From Actinomycetes bacterium (lineage in GTDB: Bacteria > Actinomycetota > Actinomycetes > Mycobacteriales > Micromonosporaceae): 6,005 bases of DNA. Location of the stretch: assembly GCA_023437285.1 (NCBI GenBank), contig JAEZGP010000593.1, positions 1 to 6,005 on the forward strand. Reading direction: 5' to 3'. Position 1 is the first letter of the stretch, and each line of letters starts with the position of its first letter. The position numbers were made by a program, and so were the translations under genes. Of this stretch, positions 1 through 5,531 are shown in pieces. The notes below the pieces were generated by a model, which was not told the origin of the DNA, did no database searches, and saw nothing but the letters and a program-made list of their open reading frames with translations.

Positions 1-26
1 CGTCAGCGGAGGACGCCAGGTCCGTC

Positions 27-797
27 TCAGCCAACGAGGCCGGCCCGGAGTAGCTCGATGTCGGCCGCGTGGCCGGCCGCGGGCGTCTCGGCCCCCGCCG
101 GAGCGCCGGCCGCCCGGACGCCCGCGATGATCCGCTCGGGGTCGATGTGCCCCGTGCCGATGTTGTCGTGCCGGTCGGCTCCGGAGTCGAACGTGTCGCG
201 GGAGTCGTTGGCGTGGATCAGGTCGATGCGTCCGGTGATCGCCTTGACCCGGTCGACGATGCCGAGCAGCTCCTCGCCGCCCGCGAAGGCGTGGCAGGTG
301 TCCAGGCAGAAACCGGCACCGTACCCGCCGATGACGTCCCAGAGGCGGGCCAGCGCGTCGAAGCGGCGCGCGCACGCGTTGTCGCCGCCCGCGGTGTTCT
401 CCACCAGGATGGGGAGGGGGAAACCGCCCTCCTTCGCGGCGTACTCGAAGGTCTTTTTCCAGTTCTCGAAGCCGGTGGCCACGTCGTTGCCCTTGTCGAC
501 GTGCCCCCCGTGCACGATGAGGCCCTTCGCGCCGAGGGCGGCCGCGGCCCGGGCGTGCGAGAGCAGCAGCTTGCGGCTGGGGATGCGGATGCGGTTGTTC
601 AGCGTCGCGACGTTGATCCGGTAGGGGGCGTGGATGAAGATCTCCACGTCGGCCGCCCTGAGCGCGTCCGCGTCCGGGCGGGGTTGCGGGTCTGCCCAGG
701 CCTGCGGGTCGGTCAGGAAGAACTGGACGACGTCGGCTCCGCGGGCGGCCGCCTCGGTGAGCGGGTCGGCGGGGTCGACGTGGGCACCGATACGCAT
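27..797 (-). CDS. nfo: Endonuclease IV (deoxyribonuclease IV, Nfo-family AP endonuclease)
   Basis: A 256-residue metal-dependent TIM-barrel nuclease of base-excision repair. The family cleaves the backbone 5' of abasic sites using a tri-zinc centre. The metal ligands expected from E. coli Nfo all have counterparts: His56 (IHAPY), His96 (VHGGH), Glu133 (LVENTAGG), Asp166 and His169 (FCLDTCHAFAGG, a family signature), His195 (IHAND), Asp208 and His210 (DRHDNIG), and Glu237 (AETP). It is somewhat shorter than E. coli Nfo (about 285 residues). The frame stays open upstream to an ATG at 929, but I chose 797 because family members begin M-x-I-G-A-H and the 44-residue extension is Arg/Pro-rich and unlike the family. 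Neither start has a strong Shine-Dalgarno; 797 is preceded only by a weak TAGG. It is transcribed away from the rpsF operon. The ligand set makes the family call firm; the start is less certain. Confidence 0.93.
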   Translation of the reverse strand: MRIGAHVDPADPLTEAAARGADVVQFFLTDPQAWADPQPRPDADALRAADVEIFIHAPYRINVATLNNRIRIPSRKLLLSHARAAAALGAKGLIVHGGHVDKGNDVATGFENWKKTFEYAAKEGGFPLPILVENTAGGDNACARRFDALARLWDVIGGYGAGFCLDTCHAFAGGEELLGIVDRVKAITGRIDLIHANDSRDTFDSGADRHDNIGTGHIDPERIIAGVRAAGAPAGAETPAAGHAADIELLRAGLVG

Positions 798-922
798 ACC
801 GGGCAGCCTACGGGCCGGGTCCGACTCGCCGCAGCACGGCGCCGGCCGGTACGTCAGGGCGGCGCGGCCGGTACGGACCGGCGGATCAGGTCGCCCGATG
901 GCGCCACGCAGATCGAGCAAGC
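798..922. other. Intergenic stretch upstream of nfo with a 10-bp direct repeat
   Basis: There is no convincing gene here; the nfo frame is open through it but does not resemble the protein family. It carries two perfect copies of GGCCGGTACG at 844-853 and 866-875, 22 bp apart, so both lie on the same face of the helix. The second copy is part of an imperfect palindrome, CCGGTACGGACCGG (868-881). No clear -35/-10 pair for nfo was found on the minus strand, although its promoter should be in or just beyond this stretch. Confidence 0.4.
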
Positions 923-951
923 GTGACATTGCAGATAATTCGGGCTAGCAT
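923..951 (+). promoter_or_regulatory. Probable housekeeping-sigma promoter of the rpsF operon
   Basis: GTGACA (923-928) and TAGCAT (946-951) are separated by exactly 17 bp. They match the TTGACA and TANNNT elements of actinobacterial primary-sigma promoters. Transcription would begin near 958-960, giving an rpsF leader of about 380 nt. It is the best promoter-like pair I can find between nfo and rpsF. The local AT-richness (GATAATT at 934-940) stands out in this GC-rich DNA. The start site is inferred, not shown. Confidence 0.55.
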
Positions 952-975
952 GGGTCTCACAAAACGGTACATATA

Positions 976-999
976 CCCCGAGACACAGTCTCCGCGGGG
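976..999 (+). promoter_or_regulatory. Leader hairpin with a 3-nt CCG/CGC bulge
   Basis: CCCCG (976-980) pairs with CGGGG (995-999) and AGAC (981-984) pairs with GTCT (988-991). The loop is ACA and the 3' side has an unpaired CCG (992-994); in the alternative register the bulge reads CGC. The stem has 9 Watson-Crick pairs and starts about 17 nt after the predicted transcription start. No U-run follows, so it is not an intrinsic terminator. A CCG bulge beside a short hairpin is the feature reported for S6:S18 leader elements, but the assignment is inference. Confidence 0.4.
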
Positions 1000-1218
1000 C
1001 GTCGTTGTCCTACCTCGTCGGTGTGGTCGTTCCTCCCCAGGTCCCACCCAAAGAATGCGGACGGCGCGCCCCGCGGTCCTTTCTGTCCGCGGCGCGGGGC
1101 GGCGGTCTTTCCGGGGTCCTGCTCGAAACAGCGATCTTGCGCAAGGTTCGATCCGACGGCGGACGGCCACCTTTGGCGACCGGATTCGGTTGCGGGGCCG
1201 CCGGGCTGTATCGTGATG

Positions 1219-1259
1219 GGCTGGTTGTGCCTGGTATCAGGGCAACCAGCCGCGCTGGT
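1219..1259 (+). promoter_or_regulatory. Strong leader hairpin with a mutually exclusive alternative fold
   Basis: GGCTGGTTG (1219-1227) is perfectly complementary to CAACCAGCC (1243-1251). Inside it CCTG (1230-1233) pairs with CAGG (1238-1241) around a GTAT loop. The same downstream arm can instead use ACCAGC (1245-1250) to pair with GCTGGT (1254-1259) around a CGC loop. Both folds cannot form at once. It lies about 80 nt before rpsF. Its function is unknown. Confidence 0.4.
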
Positions 1260-1286
1260 CGGTCGCGACCCGCGCGGCGACGCCAG

Positions 1287-1331
1287 ACCTCCTGCCACGG
1301 AGAGCCCGTGGCCGCCTAGCCCATAGGAGGT
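1287..1331 (+). promoter_or_regulatory. Shine-Dalgarno-sequestering hairpin of rpsF, candidate S6:S18 autoregulatory site
   Basis: ACCTCCT (1287-1293) is the exact complement of AGGAGGT (1325-1331), which contains the rpsF ribosome-binding site. Enclosed between them is a second perfect stem, GCCACGG (1294-1300) with CCGTGGC (1306-1312), loop AGAGC. CCG at 1312-1314 sits on the 3' side next to this inner hairpin. In the published S6:S18 leader elements an exposed CCG beside a short hairpin is the recognition feature, mimicking the 16S rRNA site. Closing the outer stem would hide the rpsF SD. The pairing is seen directly; the regulatory role is inferred. Confidence 0.5.
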
Positions 1332-1333
1332 GA
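1325..1333 (+). promoter_or_regulatory. Ribosome-binding site fixing the TTG start of rpsF
   Basis: AGGAGGTGA is a near-perfect anti-16S match, 7 nt before TTG at 1341. There is no in-frame ATG or GTG suitably placed, so this site decides the unusual start codon. Confidence 0.85.
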
Positions 1334-1340
1334 GAAAGTC

Positions 1341-1634
1341 TTGCGTCATTACGAGATCATGGTCATCCTCGACGGCGCTCTTGAGGAGCGCACTGTCACG
1401 CCGTCGCTGGACACGTACCTGAGCAATGTCATCCGTTCGTCGGGTGGCTCGGTGGAGAAGCTCGACGTCTGGGGGCGCCGCCGCCTTTCGTACGAGATCA
1501 ACAAGAAGACCGAGGGCATCTACGCGGTGATCGACCTGCAGGCCACGCCTGAGGCGGTCGCCGAGCTCGACCGTCAGCTGCGGCTGAACGAGTCGGTCCT
1601 GCGCACCAAGGTCATCCGCCCGGAAACGCGCTGA
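1341..1634 (+). CDS. rpsF: 30S ribosomal protein S6
   Basis: A 97-residue S6 of normal actinobacterial length. S6 binds the 16S rRNA platform as a heterodimer with S18, encoded two genes downstream. The protein starts [11 protein letters not shown], carries the conserved [11 protein letters not shown] block around residues 45-55, and ends with the typical [16 protein letters not shown]. It initiates at TTG, which is set by the strong AGGAGGTGA 7 nt upstream and by the family N-terminus (M-R-x-Y-E). It is the first gene of the rpsF-ssb-rpsR-rplI operon and is followed by an 85-bp gap to ssb. Expression is probably limited by the SD-pairing hairpin just upstream. The identification is very secure. 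Confidence 0.97.
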   Translation: MRHYEIMVILDGALEERTVTPSLDTYLSNVIRSSGGSVEKLDVWGRRRLSYEINKKTEGIYAVIDLQATPEAVAELDRQLRLNESVLRTKVIRPETR

Positions 1635-1719
1635 GCGCAGCCGGGTATCCCGAACCGTCGCACCTATATGGCAGCGTGAGCCGCGACAAACAATCGTGGC
1701 GTAAAGCTCTGGAGTGACC

Positions 1720-2229
1720 ATGGCAGGAGAGACCGTCATCACGGTGGTCGGCAACCTTACCGACGACCCTGAACTGCGCTTCACCCCGTCGGGGGCGGCC
1801 GTTGCGAAGTTCCGCATCGCGTCGACCCCGCGCACCCTCGACCGGCAGACCAACGAGTGGAAGGACGGCGAGCCGCTGTTCCTCGCCTGCTCGGTGTGGC
1901 GGCAGGCGGCCGAGAACGTCGCCGAGTCGCTGCAGCGCGGCGCTCGGGTCATCGTGACCGGCCGGCTGCGCCAGCGGTCGTACGAGACGCGCGAGGGTGA
2001 GAAGCGCACCGTTATCGAGCTTGAGGTGGACGAGATCGGCCCGTCGCTGCGGTACGCCACGGCGAAGGTGCAGAAGGCGTCCCGTGGTTCGGGCGGTGGC
2101 GGCGGCTTCGGCGCCAGCGGCGGCGGTGGCGGTGGCGGCAGCCGCGGGGCGTCGGTTGACGACCCGTGGGCCAGCTCCGCGCCGGCCGGCGGTTCGGGCT
2201 CCTCCTTCGACGACGAGCCCCCGTTCTAG
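1720..2229 (+). CDS. ssb: Single-stranded DNA-binding protein SSB
   Basis: A 169-residue homotetrameric SSB used in replication, repair and recombination. Residues 1 to about 110 form the OB fold ([21 protein letters not shown], then [14 protein letters not shown] and the [10 protein letters not shown] strand). The following SLRYATAKV segment corresponds to the clamp region described in actinobacterial SSBs. Residues 123-143 are a glycine-rich flexible linker. The C-terminus is DDEPPF, the acidic tip that recruits partner proteins. I chose ATG at 1720, with GGAG (1711-1714) 5 nt upstream, over GTG at 1714, which overlaps that SD and adds only two residues. It lies second in the ribosomal operon. 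TATATG at 1665-1670 in the 85-bp gap before it could be a -10, but it lacks a -35. The identification is secure. Confidence 0.97.
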   Translation: MAGETVITVVGNLTDDPELRFTPSGAAVAKFRIASTPRTLDRQTNEWKDGEPLFLACSVWRQAAENVAESLQRGARVIVTGRLRQRSYETREGEKRTVIELEVDEIGPSLRYATAKVQKASRGSGGGGGFGASGGGGGGGSRGASVDDPWASSAPAGGSGSSFDDEPPF

Positions 2230-2263
2230 GTAGCCCTGGAACAGAAGATTCACGGAGTACGAC

Positions 2264-2503
2264 ATGCCTAAGCCTGCGGCTCTCCGCAAGCCCAAGAAGA
2301 AGGTGAACCCGCTCGACAAGGACGGGATCACCTACATCGACTACAAGGACACCGCGCTGCTGCGCAAGTTCATCTCCGACCGCGGCAAGATCCGCGCTCG
2401 GCGGGTGACCGGCGTCAGCTCGCAGCAGCAGCGTCAGATCGCGCGCGCCGTCAAGAACGCGCGCGAGATGGCCCTGCTGCCCTACACCACGACGTCCCGC
2501 TGA
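2264..2503 (+). CDS. rpsR: 30S ribosomal protein S18, cysteine-free (zinc-independent) type
   Basis: A 79-residue S18, partner of S6 on the 30S platform. The core [26 protein letters not shown] followed by [20 protein letters not shown] is unmistakable. The protein has no cysteine. Positions where zinc-binding actinobacterial S18 has C-x-x-C near residue 15 read NPLD (15-18), and the TGNC position reads TGVS (49-52). It is therefore the C-minus form, yet it sits in the canonical rpsF operon rather than in a separate zinc-starvation locus. The start is ATG with GGAG (2254-2257) 6 nt upstream. It lies 34 bp after ssb and 14 bp before rplI, so co-transcription is very likely. Family secure; the C-minus label rests on comparison with remembered homologues. 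Confidence 0.96.
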   Translation: MPKPAALRKPKKKVNPLDKDGITYIDYKDTALLRKFISDRGKIRARRVTGVSSQQQRQIARAVKNAREMALLPYTTTSR

Positions 2504-2517
2504 GAGGAGGCCCGACT

Positions 2518-2967
2518 ATGAAGATCATCCTTACTCAGGAGGTTACGGGCCTCGGTGCTCCCGGCGACATCGTCGAGGTGAAGGACGGCTACGGCCGCAA
2601 CTACCTGCTGCCGCAGGGGTTCGCGATCGCCTGGACCAAGGGCGCCGAGAAGCAGGTCAGCTCGATCAAGCGGGCCCGCGACGCCCGGCAGATCCGCGAC
2701 CTGGGCCAGGCGAACGAGGTCAAGGCGCAGCTTGAGGGCCTCGCCGTCAAGCTGCAGGCGCGCGCCGGCACCGGCGGCCGCCTGTTCGGCTCGATCACGC
2801 CCGGCGACGTGCAGCAGGCGGTTCGCACCGCCGGCGGCCCGGAGCTGGACAAGCGTCGCATCGAGCTGCCCGGCCACATCAAGTCGGTGGGCGCCTACCA
2901 GGTGCAGGTCCGCCTGCACCCCGAGGTGACCGCCAACTTCGCGCTCAACGTGGTCGCCGCCAAGTAG
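2518..2967 (+). CDS. rplI: 50S ribosomal protein L9
   Basis: A 149-residue L9, a two-domain protein that binds 23S rRNA near the L1 stalk. The N-terminal domain (1 to about 50) holds the family signature: [18 protein letters not shown] then YLLPQGFA. A long Lys/Arg/Glu-rich connecting helix follows (about 45-75). The C-terminal domain (about 80-149) includes GRLFGSIT and [15 protein letters not shown]. The length is normal. The start ATG is preceded by AGAGGAGG (2503-2510), 7 nt away, which begins inside the rpsR stop codon and suggests coupled translation. It is the last gene of the operon; a strong terminator begins 10 bp after its stop. Many actinobacteria have dnaB soon after rplI; here a convergent tetR follows instead. 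Confidence 0.97.
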   Translation: MKIILTQEVTGLGAPGDIVEVKDGYGRNYLLPQGFAIAWTKGAEKQVSSIKRARDARQIRDLGQANEVKAQLEGLAVKLQARAGTGGRLFGSITPGDVQQAVRTAGGPELDKRRIELPGHIKSVGAYQVQVRLHPEVTANFALNVVAAK

Positions 2968-2977
2968 CGATTGACAC

Positions 2978-3018
2978 AAGTAACAGGGCCGGCACGGTGT
3001 GCCGGCCCTGCTACTTTT
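2978..3018 (+). terminator. Intrinsic terminator of the rpsF-rplI operon, possibly bidirectional
   Basis: CAGGGCCGGCAC (2984-2995) and GTGCCGGCCCTG (2999-3010) form a perfect 12-bp stem with a GGT loop. After one A/C mismatch the stem extends with AAGTA (2978-2982) against TACTT (3012-3016). It runs into TTTT (3015-3018). It lies between the convergent rplI and tetR genes. Read on the minus strand the hairpin is followed by a weaker T-rich TTACTTGTGT, so it may also end tetR transcription. Confidence 0.9.
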
Positions 3019-3045
3019 CGCTGATCAGTATTTTTCGCTGATCAG
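3012..3045. repeat. 17-bp tandem duplication spanning the tetR stop codon and terminator T-run
   Basis: Units 3012-3028 and 3029-3045 are identical at 16 of 17 positions (TACTTTTCG versus TATTTTTCG, then CTGATCAG). Each unit contains the 8-bp palindrome CTGATCAG and a run of four or five T. The left unit supplies the T-run of the operon terminator; the right unit encodes the last residues of TetR. Confidence 0.85.
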
Positions 3046-3762
3046 CCGCTCGAGCCCGTCGAGGATGCGGTCCAGGCCGAACGTCAGCGCGTGCTGCGGG
3101 TCGGCCACCCCGTCGTAGAACTCGCTGGACGCCTGCCCGACCCGCGCCGCGACCGGCAGGTTCATCCCCCGGCTGAACGTCTCCAGCAGCGGCGCCTGCG
3201 TCTGCCACCACTCCGCGTCGCTGCTGTCCTGCCGCGCCTGGTTCAGGCTCGCCGCCAGCCGCGCCTGGCCGTCGACGTGGCTGAGCACGAGGGTCAGGGC
3301 CGAGTCCATCTCGACGTCGCTGAGCCCGATGCCGTCGAGGGGCCGCAGCTCCGCCTCGTACTTGAGGAAGGCGTTGGGCCCGAACGCCGGCCGGACGCTC
3401 GCCGCGGCGAGCAGCCACGGGTGGCGGCGGTGCACCTCCCAGTTGCGGCGGGCGACGAACTCCAGCCCGCCGCGCCAGCCGCCCGGTTGCCGGGCCGGCT
3501 CCTCCACGTCGGCGTACAGCTCGCCGTACGCGGTGTCGACCATCAGGTCGATCAGTTCGGTGCGCCCCGGCACGTGCGTGTAGAGCGACATCGTGCCGAC
3601 GCCCAGCTCGTCGGCCAGCTTGCGCATGGAGACCGCGTCGAGACCGTGCGCGTCCGCGACCCCCATGGCCGCCTTGACGATCCCGCGCACCGACAGGCCG
3701 GAGCGTCCGGCCTTCGTCTGCTGCCCCCAGAGCAGGGCCAGGGTGCGCGCGCTGTCGCTCAT
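3025..3762 (-). CDS. TetR-family transcriptional repressor (TetR_C_1-like), divergent from an ABC exporter
   Basis: A 245-residue regulator. Residues about 25-70 form the TetR helix-turn-helix domain (IVKAAMGVADAHGLDAVSMRKLADELGVGTMSLYTHV), with the recognition helix at about 55-64. The rest is a helical ligand/dimerisation domain of the tetracycline-repressor C-terminal type, with hydrophobic stretches and a DGVADPQHALTFGLDRILDGLERL tail. I chose ATG at 3762 over the longer frame to 3807, because family proteins have a short tail before the HTH and the upstream part overlaps the operator. The SD is weak. A TANNNT hexamer (TAGGCT on the minus strand, 3775-3770) lies about 7 nt before the start, so the transcript could be leaderless. 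The last residue (Tyr) and the stop codon derive from the 17-bp duplication. It probably represses itself and drrAB; the ligand is unknown. Confidence 0.9.
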   Translation of the reverse strand: MSDSARTLALLWGQQTKAGRSGLSVRGIVKAAMGVADAHGLDAVSMRKLADELGVGTMSLYTHVPGRTELIDLMVDTAYGELYADVEEPARQPGGWRGGLEFVARRNWEVHRRHPWLLAAASVRPAFGPNAFLKYEAELRPLDGIGLSDVEMDSALTLVLSHVDGQARLAASLNQARQDSSDAEWWQTQAPLLETFSRGMNLPVAARVGQASSEFYDGVADPQHALTFGLDRILDGLERLISEKY

Positions 3763-3770
3763 AAGCGCTA

Positions 3771-3801
3771 GCCTAACAGTAGGCGTACGGTGTACGGTAC
3801 A
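3771..3801. promoter_or_regulatory. Probable TetR operator: three overlapping palindromes in the tetR-drrA gap
   Basis: Three perfect inverted repeats follow one another: GCCTA-ACAG-TAGGC (3771-3784), CGTAC-GGT-GTACG (3784-3796) and TGTAC-G-GTACA (3791-3801). The last two also contain the tandem repeat GTACGGT-GTACGGT (3785-3798), with a third imperfect copy GCACGGT at 3804-3810. TACGGT at 3786 or 3793 fits TANNNT as a plus-strand -10, so binding here would block drrA, and tetR on the other side. Which palindrome TetR uses cannot be settled by eye; the 3784-3801 pair is favoured. Confidence 0.6.
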
Positions 3802-3831
3802 GCGCACGGTTCAGCTCAGGGAAGGTGGATC

Positions 3832-4778
<947 letters not shown>

Positions 4779-4782
<4 letters not shown>

Positions 4783-5528
4783 CGACCGAGACCTGGGTGC
4801 TCGCCCGACGGGAGCTCACCCACTGGCGGCAGCAGCCCGTGGGCGTACTCATCAACTGGTTCTTCACGGTGCTCATCGCGCTGATGTTCGGCGGGTTGTT
4901 CGGCGGCGCGATCGGGGAGAACTACTTCGACTACCTCATGCCGGGCATGTTCGCGCTCGCCATGTTCTTCGGCGTCGAGTCGACGATGACGGCCGTGTCG
5001 CAGGACTCGGCGAAGGGCGTGACGGACCGGTTGCGCTCCCTGCCGATCAACTCGGCATCGGTGGTCCTCGGCCGCTGCCTCGCCGACATGATGAACTCGA
5101 TCGTCGGCCTGGCCATCCTCGTCGCCGCGGCGGCGGCGCTCGGCTGGCGCTGGCACCACGGGATCGCCGCCGCCCTGGCCGCGTTCGGGCTGCTCCTGCT
5201 GCTGCGCTTCGCGCTGCTGTGGCTCGGCATCCTGCTCGGGCTGACCCTCAAGGGCAGCGAGTCCGTGGCGATCGTGCAGATCCTCGTCTGGCCGGTCGCC
5301 TTCCTGTCGGGGCTGTTCGTCGACCCGGCGACGATGCCGGCGTGGCTGGGGGCGATCGCCGAGTGGAACCCGCTGTCGGCGACCGCCTCGGCCGTCCGCG
5401 AACTGTTCGGCAACCCCGGCACCCCGATCGGGGAGCACTCGCTGCTGCTGGCCATCGTCTGGCCGGTCGTGCTCACCGCGATCTTCCTGCCGCTGTCGGT
5501 GCGCAGGTACCGCAACCTCGCGAACTGA
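4779..5528 (+). CDS. DrrB-type ABC-2 transporter permease
   Basis: A 249-residue integral membrane subunit of the ABC-2 exporter family with about six hydrophobic segments: roughly 21-43, 53-73, 105-127, 130-157, 163-185 and 220-242. Family marks are YLMPGMF at the start of the second segment, and KGVTDRLRSLPI (79-90) in the cytoplasmic loop that couples to the ATPase. An amphipathic N-terminus (ARRELTHWRQQP) precedes the first helix. The start ATG overlaps the drrA stop (ATGA) and has AGGAGG (4766-4771) 7 nt upstream, so the two genes are translationally coupled and likely form a dimer-of-dimers pump. Homologues export anthracyclines and other hydrophobic drugs, but no biosynthetic genes are nearby, so self-resistance versus general efflux is open. 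Confidence 0.93.
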
Positions 5529-5531
5529 CGA

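Larger units (their letters stand above)
959..1340 (+). promoter_or_regulatory. Long structured 5' leader of rpsF
   Basis: About 380 nt lie between the predicted transcription start and the rpsF start codon with no convincing reading frame; the open frames here lack a plausible start or composition. Visible structures in order are a bulged hairpin at 976-999, a GC-rich inverted repeat (1068-1075 with 1093-1100, 8 bp, 17-nt loop), a 9-bp hairpin at 1219-1251 with an alternative partner at 1254-1259, a palindrome GGTCGCGACC at 1261-1270, and a compound hairpin at 1287-1331 that includes the rpsF ribosome-binding site. No U-tract follows any of these, so control of translation or RNA stability is more likely than transcription attenuation. 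Confidence 0.5.

Noticed and set aside
1..33. Possible start of another minus-strand gene at TTG 33, overlapping the nfo stop (would read MAETDLASSAD)
   Set aside because: Only 11 codons are visible and there is no clear Shine-Dalgarno; it cannot be supported from this window.
1068..1100. GC-rich inverted repeat (GCCCCGCG / CGCGGGGC) as a terminator
   Set aside because: The 17-nt loop and lack of a following T-run argue against termination; in such GC-rich DNA 8-bp complementarity is weak evidence alone.
923..1216. Plus-strand open frame of 97 codons in the rpsF leader (GTG 923 or ATG 950)
   Set aside because: Both starts lie upstream of the predicted transcription start, have no SD, and the product is Arg/Pro-rich with no family resemblance.
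1665..1670. TATATG as the -10 of an internal ssb promoter
   Set aside because: There is no -35-like sequence at proper spacing; operon read-through explains ssb expression.
957..2060. Long minus-strand open frame (367 codons) across the rpsF leader, rpsF and much of ssb
   Set aside because: It is antisense to two certain genes, has low-complexity Arg/Ser/Pro composition, and is a GC-rich shadow.
2086..2145. GGC/GGT-rich repeat in ssb as a possible tandem-repeat element
   Set aside because: It encodes the glycine-rich linker typical of actinobacterial SSB.
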